From the NCBI RefSeq assembly GCF_003971065.1, contig NZ_RYDV01000001.1:744001-808000 (forward strand): a stretch of DNA of 64,000 nt. The letters are read 5' to 3'. A program made the translations under genes and the position numbers. Source of the stretch: Candidimonas sp. SYP-B2681 (lineage in GTDB: Bacteria > Pseudomonadota > Gammaproteobacteria > Burkholderiales > Burkholderiaceae_B). Below the pieces are notes generated by a model that was given only the letters and a program-made list of their open reading frames with translations, searched no databases and was not told the DNA's origin. How positions within the stretch are numbered: the first letter of the stretch is position 1; the number at the start of each line of letters is the position of its first letter. Positions 25,742 to 35,427 of the stretch are shown here, piece by piece.

Positions 25742-26472
25742 GCGCTATCCTCGAGGTACGTCATGTCACACGCCGGTTTGCCGGCCTGATCGCCGTCAAC
25801 GACGTCAGTTTCGTGCTCACGCCGGGAGAAATCCTGGGATTGATCGGGCCGAACGGTGCTGGCAAAACAACGCTGGTCAGTTTGATCAGCGGCACACTGG
25901 ACCCAAGCTCCGGAGCGATCTGGTTCCAGGATAAGGACATCACGTCGGTGGCCGCCTACCGTCGCGCCCGCCTGGGTATTGGCCGCACATTTCAGATCAT
26001 GCGCCCCTTTCCGGGTCTGTCAGTGCTGGATAACGTCGCGGTGGGCGCCCTTTTTGGACACGGTGGCCAGCATACGAAATTGCCTGTGGCCCGGGAACAG
26101 GCCCGGGCTTGCCTTGAATTTGTCGGGCTGGGTAAGGCTGTCGATCAACGTGCCGATGCGCTGGGCGGCCCTGGACGAAAGCGCCTGGAATTTGCCAAGG
26201 CCCTGGCCATGCAACCCAAGGTTCTATTATGCGACGAGGTCATGTCGGGTTTGAATTTGGTGGAGATTGATGAGTTGATTGACATTATCCGCAAGGTGCG
26301 GGACCAGGGCATTAGCATTTTGGTCATTGAACATGTTATTAAAGCGATCAAAAGCCTGTCGGATCGCCTGCTCGTGCTGCATCATGGAGAAAAAATCGCA
26401 GAGGGAACACCCGACACGGTATTGTCTGATCCGGCTGTGATCCAGGCTTATCTGGGAAAGAAGCGCGCATGA
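25738..26472 (+). CDS. ABC transporter ATPase, LivG type
   Basis: A 244-residue ATPase. Walker A GPNGAGKTT lies near residues 37-45 and Walker B KVLLCDEVMSGL near 163-172. The ABC signature is degenerate: the usual LSGGQ-type sequence is replaced by ALGGPGRKRLE, a variant seen in LivG-type subunits where the partner LivF carries the canonical signature. The C-terminal YLGKKRA tail is typical. Translation is coupled to both neighbours by 4-bp overlaps. Confidence 0.92.
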   Translation: MSAILEVRHVTRRFAGLIAVNDVSFVLTPGEILGLIGPNGAGKTTLVSLISGTLDPSSGAIWFQDKDITSVAAYRRARLGIGRTFQIMRPFPGLSVLDNVAVGALFGHGGQHTKLPVAREQARACLEFVGLGKAVDQRADALGGPGRKRLEFAKALAMQPKVLLCDEVMSGLNLVEIDELIDIIRKVRDQGISILVIEHVIKAIKSLSDRLLVLHHGEKIAEGTPDTVLSDPAVIQAYLGKKRA

Positions 26473-27197
26473 ACGATACAACAACGCCACTTCCTTTATT
26501 AGAGGTCCAGAACCTGACTGCAGGCTATGGGCAGCTGCCTGTGCTGAGCAATATCAGTCTGGAGATTTATCGCGCCGAGATCGTCGCGCTGGTCGGCAGT
26601 AACGGTGCCGGTAAAACGACGTTGCTGCGCGCCCTGTCTCGTGTTCTGCCCTGCTCGGGCAGCATTATCCTGAATGGCGATCAACTATCTGGCGCCACCT
26701 CTGATGAGGCCTTTAGCCTTGGCATGGTACAGATCCCCGAGGGGCGGCAACTCTTCGACCGCATGACAGTACAAGACAATTTGCTAATGGGCGCTTATCG
26801 TCGCCGCGACAAGGGCGCCGTAGCGCGCGACCTTGAGAAAACCTATGCTCTGTTTCCGCGACTTTCCGAGCGGCGGCGTCAATTGGCAGGCAGTATGTCG
26901 GGTGGCGAGCAGCAGCTCTGTGCGATGGCCCGCGCGCTGATGGCTGCACCTGTCCTGTTGATGGTCGATGAAATGAGTCTTGGACTGGCTCCGGTCATCG
27001 TAGAACAGTTAGTCGAGATTCTGGTCAATATTCAACGCGAAGGCATGACCGTGCTCTTGGTGGAGCAGGACATCCATCTCGCGTTGTCGGTGGCGGACCG
27101 CGGATACGTCATGGAAACCGGACATATCGTGCAAAGTGGGCTCGCCAAGGCGTTGATCGATGATCCTAACGTGCGGCAGGCTTATCTGGGTATCTAA
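26469..27197 (+). CDS. ABC transporter ATPase, LivF type
   Basis: A 242-residue ATPase with Walker A GSNGAGKTT (~42-50), signature MSGGEQQ (~139-145) and Walker B VLLMVDEMSLGL (~158-169). The C-terminal YLGI ending is normal for LivF. Last gene of the operon: a strong hairpin overlaps its stop codon. Together with the upstream four genes it completes a HAAT-type importer. Confidence 0.93.
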   Translation: MNDTTTPLPLLEVQNLTAGYGQLPVLSNISLEIYRAEIVALVGSNGAGKTTLLRALSRVLPCSGSIILNGDQLSGATSDEAFSLGMVQIPEGRQLFDRMTVQDNLLMGAYRRRDKGAVARDLEKTYALFPRLSERRRQLAGSMSGGEQQLCAMARALMAAPVLLMVDEMSLGLAPVIVEQLVEILVNIQREGMTVLLVEQDIHLALSVADRGYVMETGHIVQSGLAKALIDDPNVRQAYLGI

Positions 27198-27216
27198 TAT
27201 CCAGATAAGCATTTTG
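27180..27216 (+). terminator. Hairpin terminator overlapping the livF-type stop
   Basis: GCTTATCTGG and CCAGATAAGC form a perfect 10-bp stem around an 11-base loop that contains the stop codon, followed by ATTTTGC. The T-run is short, so termination may be partial, but the position at the end of a five-gene operon is right. Confidence 0.65.
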
Positions 27217-27279
27217 CTTAATTCACTTTCTCAAGCCTTCTCTCGGCTTTCCGATATCCGATTGTCTACCGTTCGCGCT

Positions 27280-27780
27280 CTAGAGTTCAATCACCCTTTT
27301 ACTCGCCTCGTGCAGGCAACATGCGCTGCAGTATGTGATCGTGCAGTAAGAAGTAATGATAAAACGCGCCGCCACGTGTAGCCCGATGAGGGCAAGTAGA
27401 GTCCACATGAACAGGCTATGAACATCTCCTGCAACAAGCGCCCAACTGGCCTTGGGCTTTGCGATATTGGGCAAAACAAATAGGCCAAATACATTTACGG
27501 GGAGTTTGTGCGCTGAAGCCGATGCCCAACCAAGAAAGGGCCCAACTAACAAAATGAAATAAAAGGCCCTGTGCGTAGCGATAGCAATCCAGCGCTCCCA
27601 CACTGGCGTATCCGGCATGTCCAGGGACACTGGATTCAGCACGCGCAAAAGCGCTCGAAGTGCCATCAGGACGAGAATAAGCACGCCCAGTTAAACACAA
27701 AGATGCGATCGGCATACTTGCCCCTACCGGCGATACTGATACCTTCCTCGGTCCGCCATAAGCCCTAATGACGACCATGC
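27280..27780 (-). pseudogene. Cytochrome b561-family gene, multiply frameshifted
   Basis: The minus strand encodes a di-haem b561-type membrane cytochrome in pieces. The middle frame (27684 to ~27365) gives MALRALLRVLNP, PDTPVWERWIAIATH, FLGWASASAHKLPVNVFG, WALVAGDVHSLFMWTLL and IGLHVAA, with haem-ligand histidines. Upstream, the expected start RYQYRR...GKYADRIFVFNWA is split over two further frames, and downstream the expected YHYFLLHDHILQRMLPARG end is also out of frame. At least three frame changes make this a pseudogene. In intact form the protein would exchange electrons with the quinone pool. Confidence 0.8.
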
Positions 27781-27828
27781 GTCCCTTGGCTGGCCACGCG
27801 GCGGGCGGGACACGTCATGACCGGCGAA

Positions 27829-28812
27829 TCAACACACCAAATTGATGAGATCCTCACGCTCCTCGTAAATCCGATCAAGGTTCTCTATAAACAAGTCAAG
27901 CAATGCGTCCTCAAAGCGGGCGGTCTCACCCCCCACGTGTGGAGTGATCAGGAGGTTGTCCATCTCCCACATCGGGCTAACGGCGGATAAGGGTTCATCC
28001 CATACACAGTCTACTGCGGCACCCGCGATGCGTCCGTCGCGCAGAGCCTCCAGCAAAGCAGGCTCATGCACCACCTTGCCACGCGCCACGTTGATCAAGA
28101 AGGCGCTGCTACGCATGGACCGCAGTACGCGCTCGTCGATAAGGTTCTCCGTCTCGGGAGTCAGCGGACAGGTGAGGACGATGAAATCGGCCCTAGCGGC
28201 GGCCTCCTCTATGCAATCTTGTGTCAGCACCTCATCGGCCATTTGCGTACCCCGCGTCAGATCGCGCTTGATGGCAATTACAGACATGTCGAACGCCTTC
28301 GCAAGCGAAGCTACACGCTGGCCTATACGACCGAAGCCGACAATAAGCACCGTCTTGCCTCTTAATTCGTTTTCGCGCAGAGTTAAGGGGGATATAGGAT
28401 CACGCCAATGCCGAGCGCGCTGATTGTCGCGTGCAAGATGAAGTTTGCGATTCATTGCCAACATCAATGCCAACGCATGTTCGGCCACAGAATTTGCATT
28501 TGTGCCTTGGGCGCTGGTCAGCGTTATGTCGCGAAGGTTGAACGCGGCTTTGTCGTATTGATCCATCCCCGCGCTGATCGACTGCAGAAAGAATAGCCGG
28601 TCGGCCAGTTCTAAATACTCTTTGCGCCAGAGCATGCCCGAGATCAGCAACACATCGACCTCGCCTATGACCGCTTCCAGTTCATCATGCGAACGCACCT
28701 CAAAGGCATGCATCCTTGTTTCGCGCAACGAGAAGCGTTCCAGCAGCCGATAGGACGGGTGGGCAAAACAGACGTTGAGTTTGTCCCGCGGCGGCAATTT
28801 CTGAACGGCCAT
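27829..28812 (-). CDS. D-2-hydroxyacid dehydrogenase
   Basis: A 327-residue NAD-dependent enzyme of the D-isomer-specific hydroxyacid dehydrogenase family. The nucleotide-binding motif is GFGRIGQRVASL near residue 160. Catalytic Arg is in NVARGKVV, catalytic Glu in DEPLSAVSP and catalytic His in LLITPHVGG. It oxidises a D-2-hydroxy acid or reduces the 2-oxo acid. It lies 74 bp downstream of a Bug receptor gene on the same strand, so the pair probably handles a hydroxy- or oxo-acid taken from outside. Confidence 0.9.
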   Translation of the reverse strand: MAVQKLPPRDKLNVCFAHPSYRLLERFSLRETRMHAFEVRSHDELEAVIGEVDVLLISGMLWRKEYLELADRLFFLQSISAGMDQYDKAAFNLRDITLTSAQGTNANSVAEHALALMLAMNRKLHLARDNQRARHWRDPISPLTLRENELRGKTVLIVGFGRIGQRVASLAKAFDMSVIAIKRDLTRGTQMADEVLTQDCIEEAAARADFIVLTCPLTPETENLIDERVLRSMRSSAFLINVARGKVVHEPALLEALRDGRIAGAAVDCVWDEPLSAVSPMWEMDNLLITPHVGGETARFEDALLDLFIENLDRIYEEREDLINLVC

Positions 28813-28886
28813 GAAGCATCTCCAAAGTTATTATCGGGGTTTCCCACGCCACTTCAAACGTGAGCGCCCGGTATAAGATCTGTGAT

Positions 28887-29879
28887 TTACTGCAGCTTTA
28901 TTTCAAGCGCCTTGACCATCTGGCTCATTCTCTTGATGTCGTTTTGCACGAAAGTTTCGGCCTCGGCAGCGCCGCCCGGCATCACTGTTGCGCCTAATTT
29001 TTTCACTTGATCAATGAAAGATGGATCTTGCTTCATGTTGATGATCTCCCGACTGAATATCTGTACCGTCGTGTCCGGTGTGTTTGTCGGTGTCAAGGCG
29101 CCGAACCAACCTACAATGTCAAAATCAGGGAAGCCGCTCTCTGCCATGGTCGGGATGTCTGGATACATTGGCGAGCGATCTTTAGAGGTAACCGCCAACG
29201 GCTTAAGCGTTTTGGCCTCAAGGTGCGGCCCCATCAGCGCAATATTGTCGAAGGCAATAGGTACCCTACCAGAGATCACATCGGCCACCTGCGCGGAGCT
29301 GCCCTTGTAGGGCACTAGCTCCATATTAATGCCCGACTTTTGCCGAAACAACGCGCCCGCAATATGCGGGCTGGAACCGATGCTGGTGACAGCAACCGTG
29401 GCTTGGTCCGGATGTTGCTTTAAATAGGCGAGCAACTCAGCCACCGTAGATACGGGCATCGACGGCGTAGTCAACAAGAGGTATGGCGTAGACGCCACCA
29501 ATCCAATGGCTTTGAAGTCCTTTGCCGTATCAAACGTGAGATTCGGGATAAGAGAGGCGTTGACTGAGTGTCCGCTTCCCGTGAATAGCAAGGTCTGTCC
29601 ATCTGCCGGCGCGCGCGCGACCGTAGCAGCGGCAATCGTGGTGCCCGCTCCGGGTCGAGTCTCAACGACTACGTCCAGTCCCAGGCGCGCGGCCAATTCA
29701 TTACTCAATAACCTTGCCATTGCGTCGGTCGTCCCACCCGGAGCTTGCCCATGTATTAGTCGGATCGGACTTTTCAGTTCGTGGGTTCGCGAAGACTGAG
29801 CGTAAGCCAGATCAATGGGTAATATCGCCAGCGACAGCGACAGCGACGCGAAGATGAACAACTTCCTGACAGATTGCAT
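28887..29879 (-). CDS. Bug-type tripartite tricarboxylate receptor
   Basis: A 330-residue periplasmic receptor. The ATG at 29879 is preceded by AAGGAGGAG and starts a signal peptide (MQSVRKLFIFASLSLSLAIL, cleavage near AYAQ). It carries the family segments SPIRLIHGQAPGGTTDAMAR, ETRPGAGTTIAAATV and VPYKGSSAQVADVISG. The change of the usual V-x-Y/F-P-P-G-G to IHGQAPGG near the pocket suggests an atypical ligand. It precedes the hydroxyacid dehydrogenase gene, with no TctA or TctB gene nearby. Confidence 0.9.
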   Translation of the reverse strand: MQSVRKLFIFASLSLSLAILPIDLAYAQSSRTHELKSPIRLIHGQAPGGTTDAMARLLSNELAARLGLDVVVETRPGAGTTIAAATVARAPADGQTLLFTGSGHSVNASLIPNLTFDTAKDFKAIGLVASTPYLLLTTPSMPVSTVAELLAYLKQHPDQATVAVTSIGSSPHIAGALFRQKSGINMELVPYKGSSAQVADVISGRVPIAFDNIALMGPHLEAKTLKPLAVTSKDRSPMYPDIPTMAESGFPDFDIVGWFGALTPTNTPDTTVQIFSREIINMKQDPSFIDQVKKLGATVMPGGAAEAETFVQNDIKRMSQMVKALEIKLQ

Positions 29880-30152
29880 GAAGGCTCCTCCTTGAAAGAA
29901 TGCGATATGTGCGTCGCCGCTACTGAGACCGAATATCGTTTTATTTAGAATCGGTCGTCTTGTCATACTATCTTGGCATCGTGATCACCTGCCAGTTGGC
30001 TGATTTCCTGAGTGATGGGCCTCGGATTATGCTGTTCGTCATATGAGATGATGTACACATATCCCATGCGCCGACCGAAACGTCCTGCACAACGGCATTG
30101 TGATCTTCACCCAGGTTTTTTTCCCGCGGTTTCCTATCAGTTCAAACCTGCT

Positions 30153-30375
30153 CTAGCGTTGAGTGGCAACTCGAGCGACCGACATTTGGTGCGCGAACGA
30201 CAGTAATCGCGCTTCGGATACGGGGCGACCGACTCTCCGCACTCCCACAGGCATGCCGTTCTCATCAAGGCCAATTGGCATGATCACGACGGGCACGCCC
30301 AGATAGCAAAAGGGCCGCGTCAGGCCTTTCCAGCGACGCATGTGCTCATGGTCGAGTTCGCCCGTTGTCCTCGTG
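30153..30375 (-). pseudogene. Amidase C-terminal remnant
   Basis: About 70 codons on the minus strand read HEHMRRWKGLTRPFCYLGVP, VVIMPIGLDENGMPVGVRRV, GRPVSEARLLSFAH, which is the conserved C-terminal block of amidase-signature enzymes (TRPFNYLGLP...GLPVG...GRP..E..LL..A). The catalytic domain is absent. It differs clearly from the intact amidase at 16297, so it is not a copy of it. Confidence 0.7.
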
Positions 30376-30706
30376 AAAGGCTATGCACCCTTCCCTGCAC
30401 CGGACGAAAGGACTCCCCTTCTTTTACCCATCGGCCAGCAAACACGCACCCTCAGCTCGATAGTGCTGAAACCAATAATTGGTGCTATAAAATTTGTAAA
30501 CCACCGTAGCACCACGTCAGTCGATAACCTACACTATTTAACTATGAGGGTTGCTCCATACTGCCTTCTTCTCGCTCAATTCTTTAATCCGACCAGGCTC
30601 GACATGACCGCTCCGCCTCCGCGCATAAGCTAAACGCCTCATTCGCCCGCCCATGCGAATACCCTCCTTGCACCGCCAAGGCGTATTTTTTTATTCGGAG
30701 ATGCTC
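30376..30706. other. Intergenic stretch, no gene recognised
   Basis: About 330 bp between the amidase relic and the Met-rich protein gene. No frame looks coding. It must contain the promoter for the Met-rich protein, but I cannot point to convincing -35/-10 elements. Confidence 0.35.
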
Positions 30707-31060
30707 ATGAAGACTGCAACGTTATTCACAACCTCGCTTACCGCCCTCTTGTTGAACCTGAATGGCACAGCGATGGCCGCTAATCCTAGCGGCGAAATGC
30801 CCATGCCGATGCGAGGGGCCGCGTCCTCTATGGGCGCAGAGGCGCCCGCGAAATCCTATTCTGAAAAAGAACACATGAAGCAAGGCGGGATGATGGAAGG
30901 CGGCATGATGGGAATGATGGGTAGCTGCCCAATGATGGGTCCCTCAAGTGGGCCTAATGGTAAAGTCATGATGCAAATGCATGGCGAAATGATGCGTGCC
31001 ATGGCCGATATTATGATGAAGTATGCCGATAGATTTGAGACGCCTCCCGCTACTCAATAA
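30707..31060 (+). CDS. Methionine-rich periplasmic protein, probable copper binding
   Basis: A 117-residue protein; the ATG at 30707 is chosen for its GGAG site. A signal peptide (MKTATLFTTSLTALLLN, cleavage near AMA-AN) is followed by a short mature part with clusters of methionine: MPMPM, MMEGGMMGMMG, CPMMG and MMQMHGEMM. Such Met and His motifs bind Cu(I) in periplasmic copper-handling proteins. It lies 330 bp upstream of a copper-type P-type ATPase in the same direction. The family is not one I can name, and copper binding is inference from composition and context. Confidence 0.7.
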   Translation: MKTATLFTTSLTALLLNLNGTAMAANPSGEMPMPMRGAASSMGAEAPAKSYSEKEHMKQGGMMEGGMMGMMGSCPMMGPSSGPNGKVMMQMHGEMMRAMADIMMKYADRFETPPATQ

Positions 31061-31239
31061 TCGCAGCGTTTCTTAGTGGGCCGTTCGGACGGCACTGCCG
31101 GAGTGCATCGTCTGACACGGGCTTGCGTGATTCCGCCGGGTCTCAGTCCCTCACCTATTTTCCAGCGTAAGGGCAAAGTGCCGCCGACAAGGCTCCGCCA
31201 ATATCGTGACCAGACGGCGGCACTGGGTCGCGCGCTACA

Positions 31240-31254
31240 TGACAAAAATGTAAT
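31240..31254 (+). promoter_or_regulatory. Possible CopR/CusR-type operator
   Basis: TGACAAAAATGTAAT is an imperfect inverted repeat resembling the cop box recognised by CopR/CusR-type response regulators (TGACA, four bases, TGTnAT). It sits 138 bp before the copper ATPase start. No copR/S or cueR gene is in the window. Confidence 0.45.
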
Positions 31255-31391
31255 GCACGCGAAGGTTAATTGGCGTTTAGAAATGCGCGCCTCTATGGCA
31301 TGATGGACCTATCGCCGGTCGCGCTCCCTACGGCCATCTCCCGGTAGAGGGGCTGCACCGGAAACTTACTCGCGGAAAAATCGTTCTGGTT

Positions 31392-33740
31392 ATGACGCCG
31401 AAAAACTCTGAGCAACATCCTCCCCGTCACCACCACCCCAATGTACAGGTGCCCGTTATCGGGCCCAACCTCACGGATCCGGTTTGCGGTATGCGCGTAA
31501 AGGAAAGCTCGCCGCACCATGTTGAGCGCGACAGACAGCGCTTCTATTTTTGCAGTGCAAAGTGCATGGGGACGTTCAATAGCGACCCGGACAAATTCCT
31601 CACACAAAAAAATAAAAGTGAAATAGGGCTGCAGCACCCGGCGCCGGGCACAGTCTATACCTGCCCCATGCACCCCGAGATTCGACAGGACCACCCGGGA
31701 AGCTGTCCAAAATGCGGCATGGCGCTGGAACCACTGATGCCTAGCCTGGAAGAGGACAATCCCGAACTGGATGATTTCACCCGTCGTTTTTGGTGGACGC
31801 TGCCATTTACCGTTGTTATCACAGTCCTTGCCATGTTCGGCCACCAATTGGGCTGGTTCAGCATGGCGACGCAAACATGGATAGAGCTGATATTGTCGCT
31901 GCCGGTGGTGTTATGGGCCGGGCAGCCATTCTTTGCTCGCGGCTGGCAATCGGTCGTCAACCGCAGTCCAAATATGTGGACACTCATTGGTCTTGGCACG
32001 GCAGCCGCTTTCATCTATAGCGTTGTCGCGACACTGGCGCCCGGCGTCTTCCCGGAAACCTTTATGTCCATGGGTCGTGTGGCCGTGTACTTTGAAGCCG
32101 CTGTGGTCATTATCTCCTTGACCCTGTTTGGCCAAATTCTCGAACTGCGGGCGCGCTCACAGACGTCGGCTGCCATCAAATCGCTGCTTGGGCTCGCGCC
32201 CAAAACGGCCCGTCGGATCAATCCGGATGGAACCGAGGAGGATGTGCCCCTGACTCACGTTCATAAGGGCGATCGCTTGCGGGTACGCCCCGGCGAAAAA
32301 GTCCCCGTAGACGGCGTGGTCGAAGACGGCGCTAGTTCCCTGGATGAGTCCATGCTCACGGGGGAATCTCTGCCGGTCAGCAAGCGCCCGGGCGACAAGG
32401 TGATTGGTGCGACGATGAATACCTCAGGGGCTCTGATCATACGGGCCGAAAAGGTCGGCTCCGCCACGGTGCTCTCGCAAATCGTCCAACTGGTAGCGCA
32501 AGCGCAACGCTCGCGCGCACCCATGCAACGCATGGCAGATTTCGTCGCGGGCTATTTTGTGATGGCCGTCGTCGCGATTGCGATGATTACCCTGGTGGTC
32601 TGGGGGCTTTTTGGACCCCAACCGAGCTGGGTCTATGGACTAATCAACGCGGTGGCCGTGTTGATCATCGCCTGCCCCTGCGCACTGGGATTGGCTACCC
32701 CCATGTCGATCATGGTGGCGACCGGACGAGGCGCCACCCAAGGCGTCCTATTTCGCGATGCGGCGGCTATTGAGAATTTCCGCAAAGTCGATACCTTGAT
32801 CGTCGATAAAACCGGGACGTTGACAGAGGGCCGGCCTGCGTTTGAGCAAGCCGTTGCCGCCGGCGACATGCACGCCGACGAAGTGCTGCGGCTGGCGGCA
32901 AGCCTGGATCAGGGTAGCGAACACCCCTTGGCGGATGCCATTGTCTACGCGGCGCGTGAGCGCGGTTTGAGCCTGAGTGCAGTGAACGAGTTCGAATCGG
33001 GTAGCGGTATTGGCGTGCGCGGTAATGTCGAGGGCAAAACCCTTGCCCTGGGCAATACCACCCTCATGGATCAAGAAGGCGTGGACGTCACGATCATGGC
33101 CAGTACCGCCGAATCGCTACGAAAAACCGGTGCAAGCGTTATGTATCTGGCCATGGACGGTCAATTAGCAGGCTTGCTGGCCGTCTCGGATCCTATCAAG
33201 AAGAGCACACCGGAAGCCATGCAGGAGCTTAAGGCGGCAGGAATTCGCGTCATCATGGCGACCGGAGACGGCGTATCAACGGCTAGGGCCGTAGCGCAAC
33301 GGCTGGGAATTGACGAAGTCCATGGTGAGGTGAAACCCGCTGACAAGCTCGACCTAGTCAGCAAGCTACAAGCGCAAGGGCGGATTGTTGCGATGGCGGG
33401 CGACGGCATCAACGACGCGCCAGCCCTGGCCAAAGCGAATGTCGGCATTGCAATGGGCACGGGAACCGACGTCGCGATGAACAGTGCGCAGGTCACACTG
33501 GTCAAGGGAGACTTGCGCGGTATTTCGATAGCACGTCATTTGTCTGATCTTACGGTGGCGAATATGAAGCAAAATCTGGGTTTTGCCTTCGTCTACAACG
33601 CGCTCGGCGTTCCCCTAGCTGCTGGGGTCTTGTACCCGCTTACCGGCCTCTTGCTGTCTCCGATGTTCGCAGCCCTGGCCATGAGCTTAAGTTCGGCTTC
33701 AGTCGTATTCAACGCCCTGCGATTGCGGAAATCTGTATAA
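31392..33740 (+). CDS. Copper-translocating P-type ATPase with YHS and HMBD domains
   Basis: A 782-residue P1B-type ATPase. Residues ~28-70 form a YHS metal-binding domain (DPVCGMRV...YFCSAKCM). Residues ~88-116 form a heavy-metal-binding domain ([20 protein letters not shown]). Eight membrane helices then surround the usual machinery: MLTGES phosphatase motif, the metal-site CPC at 428-430, phosphorylated Asp472 in [15 protein letters not shown] and GDGIND. The classical CxxC ferredoxin-like N-terminal domain is replaced by YHS plus HMBD, a layout of copper/silver exporters in proteobacteria. It pumps Cu(I) out of the cytoplasm. Expression is probably copper-induced through the operator-like site upstream. 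Confidence 0.95.
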   Translation: MTPKNSEQHPPRHHHPNVQVPVIGPNLTDPVCGMRVKESSPHHVERDRQRFYFCSAKCMGTFNSDPDKFLTQKNKSEIGLQHPAPGTVYTCPMHPEIRQDHPGSCPKCGMALEPLMPSLEEDNPELDDFTRRFWWTLPFTVVITVLAMFGHQLGWFSMATQTWIELILSLPVVLWAGQPFFARGWQSVVNRSPNMWTLIGLGTAAAFIYSVVATLAPGVFPETFMSMGRVAVYFEAAVVIISLTLFGQILELRARSQTSAAIKSLLGLAPKTARRINPDGTEEDVPLTHVHKGDRLRVRPGEKVPVDGVVEDGASSLDESMLTGESLPVSKRPGDKVIGATMNTSGALIIRAEKVGSATVLSQIVQLVAQAQRSRAPMQRMADFVAGYFVMAVVAIAMITLVVWGLFGPQPSWVYGLINAVAVLIIACPCALGLATPMSIMVATGRGATQGVLFRDAAAIENFRKVDTLIVDKTGTLTEGRPAFEQAVAAGDMHADEVLRLAASLDQGSEHPLADAIVYAARERGLSLSAVNEFESGSGIGVRGNVEGKTLALGNTTLMDQEGVDVTIMASTAESLRKTGASVMYLAMDGQLAGLLAVSDPIKKSTPEAMQELKAAGIRVIMATGDGVSTARAVAQRLGIDEVHGEVKPADKLDLVSKLQAQGRIVAMAGDGINDAPALAKANVGIAMGTGTDVAMNSAQVTLVKGDLRGISIARHLSDLTVANMKQNLGFAFVYNALGVPLAAGVLYPLTGLLLSPMFAALAMSLSSASVVFNALRLRKSV

Positions 33741-33900
33741 GACCAAGTTGCCCGTGGTGCTCCTTACCTCGAATAGTAGTTGAGCAGGCAAAGGTCATGG
33801 CTAGTACGAAACAGTGAGCCATGATATCGCCAGCGAATGCGGTTCGCTTAGTGCTACCCTCTCTACGCGCGGCTTTACGTAATGCTAGCTAAAAATAGTG

Positions 33901-34671
33901 TTAGAACGCGATCGAAAAACCACCATCGGCCACGATGGTGTGCCCGTTCACATACGATGCAGCAGGAGAACATAAGAAAACCGCTGGCCCGACGATTTCA
34001 TCGGGCTCACCCCAGCGCTGCAAAGGATTACGGTCCTGCATCTTGGCAATGTTAGAGGGCGTCGATACCAATTGTTGGTTGAACTCTGTCGCGAAGGTAC
34101 CCGGCGCAATCGCGTTGCACACAATACCATCCCGACCAAATTCCACGGCGGCCGAGCGAGTCATAGCGTCCAGCGCCTGTTTTGTAATCGGGTACGCAAA
34201 ATCCCCAAATCGAACTACACGCCCTGAAATCGAAGTGATTGTCAGTACTCGGCCATAGCGGCGTGGACGCATAAGGTTTATCGCCAGGCGCGTCACTTCA
34301 ATAGTGGACAGCAGATTAGTATTAACAATCCCTGCGACCTCGTCGGACGATAGGCCGGCCAGAGTCTTGCGCGCCCGGATGCTGGCATTATTGACCAGCA
34401 CATGCAAACCGCCATGCCGCTCCTGTATATCGGTAAATGCGCGATCCCTACCCGCTTTATCGTTGATGTCGAACGCGATCCAATCTGCTTTTAGGCCTTG
34501 CGCTTGAAGGCGGGTGCTTACCAGCTTGGCTTTAGCCTCTTCCCGGCCATGGATCAGCACCGTTGCCTTATGTTCGGCTAGTCCCCTCGCAATTTCAAGC
34601 CCAAGACCTTGACAGGATCCAGTCACAAGAGCCACCTGCCCTTCCAACGAAAAAATACCTTTGTTGCTCAT
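33901..34671 (-). CDS. Short-chain dehydrogenase/reductase (SDR)
   Basis: A 256-residue SDR with the nucleotide-binding motif TGSCQGLG (~16-23), NNAS (~92), catalytic Ser in ITSIS and Tyr-x3-Lys in YPITKQ. The SRCQGLG/IHGREEAKAK context resembles gluconate-5-dehydrogenase-like enzymes, with Arg/Lys after strand 2 suggesting NADP preference. Last gene of a three-gene minus-strand operon (Bug receptor, class II aldolase, SDR), 9 bp after the aldolase. Probably acts on the carbonyl or hydroxy compound produced or consumed by the aldolase. Confidence 0.9.
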   Translation of the reverse strand: MSNKGIFSLEGQVALVTGSCQGLGLEIARGLAEHKATVLIHGREEAKAKLVSTRLQAQGLKADWIAFDINDKAGRDRAFTDIQERHGGLHVLVNNASIRARKTLAGLSSDEVAGIVNTNLLSTIEVTRLAINLMRPRRYGRVLTITSISGRVVRFGDFAYPITKQALDAMTRSAAVEFGRDGIVCNAIAPGTFATEFNQQLVSTPSNIAKMQDRNPLQRWGEPDEIVGPAVFLCSPAASYVNGHTIVADGGFSIAF

Positions 34672-34680
34672 ACGCCTACC

Positions 34681-35427
34681 TTAGCTTTTGTAGCTGGAAT
34701 CGCGGCGATCAAGGTATCGCAACATGGCCGGCCATTCCATCAATCCAAAAGGCCGGCGCACGTCTGGCTGATAGAGACGATGCGTTTTTGTCACCACCTC
34801 GTCCGAGGGAATGATCAAGGTGGCGCCCGAAGACATCGCATCAACCTGGGCGCGACACGCCATCTCTAGCCAATACATGGCGTTGAATGCTTCCGCAATA
34901 CTGGGCGAGGCCACGAGAAGGCCGTGATTACGCAACACCATTGCGTCCTGCATGCCTAAGTCCGCTACTAATCTGGATTGCTCATCCATGTTAATGGCAA
35001 CACTTTCGTAGTCGTGATACGCAATATTCTTGAAACGCATGGCCGTTTGAGTTAACGGCAAAAGCCCTTCTTTCATCACCGACACAGCCATTCCTGCCCG
35101 CGAATGCGTATGGATGACACAGCCCACATCGTGGCGGGCACCGTGCACGGCGCTATGTATGACATAGCCTGCCTCATTCAAGCTGTAATCCTTATTGGGG
35201 TTTTCAAGAACTTCGCCCTTAAGGTTAATCTTGATCAGGCTGGATGCTGTGATTTCTTCATACATGAACCCATATGGGTTGATCAACAGCTCATCGTCCG
35301 TTCCGGGAATGCGGACGGTGATGTGGTTATAGATCAAGTCGCTCATGCCGAAAAGCGGCATGAGTCGATAGCATGCGGCAAGATTGACCCGCGCTTCCTG
35401 TTCTTCGATGCTGTATTTATTCGTCAT
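34681..35427 (-). CDS. Class II aldolase/adducin-family protein
   Basis: A 248-residue zinc-type aldolase. The ATG at 35427 overlaps the stop of the upstream Bug gene (ATGA), which fixes the start; in-frame sequence upstream lies inside that gene. Family marks are DLIYNHITVRIPG, the zinc histidines in VIHTHSRAG and the third His of the LRNHGLLV segment. Fuculose-1-phosphate-type aldolases and decarboxylating relatives share this fold. Without a kinase in the operon the substrate is probably a non-phosphorylated hydroxy-oxo acid, but this is inference. Confidence 0.9.
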   Translation of the reverse strand: MTNKYSIEEQEARVNLAACYRLMPLFGMSDLIYNHITVRIPGTDDELLINPYGFMYEEITASSLIKINLKGEVLENPNKDYSLNEAGYVIHSAVHGARHDVGCVIHTHSRAGMAVSVMKEGLLPLTQTAMRFKNIAYHDYESVAINMDEQSRLVADLGMQDAMVLRNHGLLVASPSIAEAFNAMYWLEMACRAQVDAMSSGATLIIPSDEVVTKTHRLYQPDVRRPFGLMEWPAMLRYLDRRDSSYKS

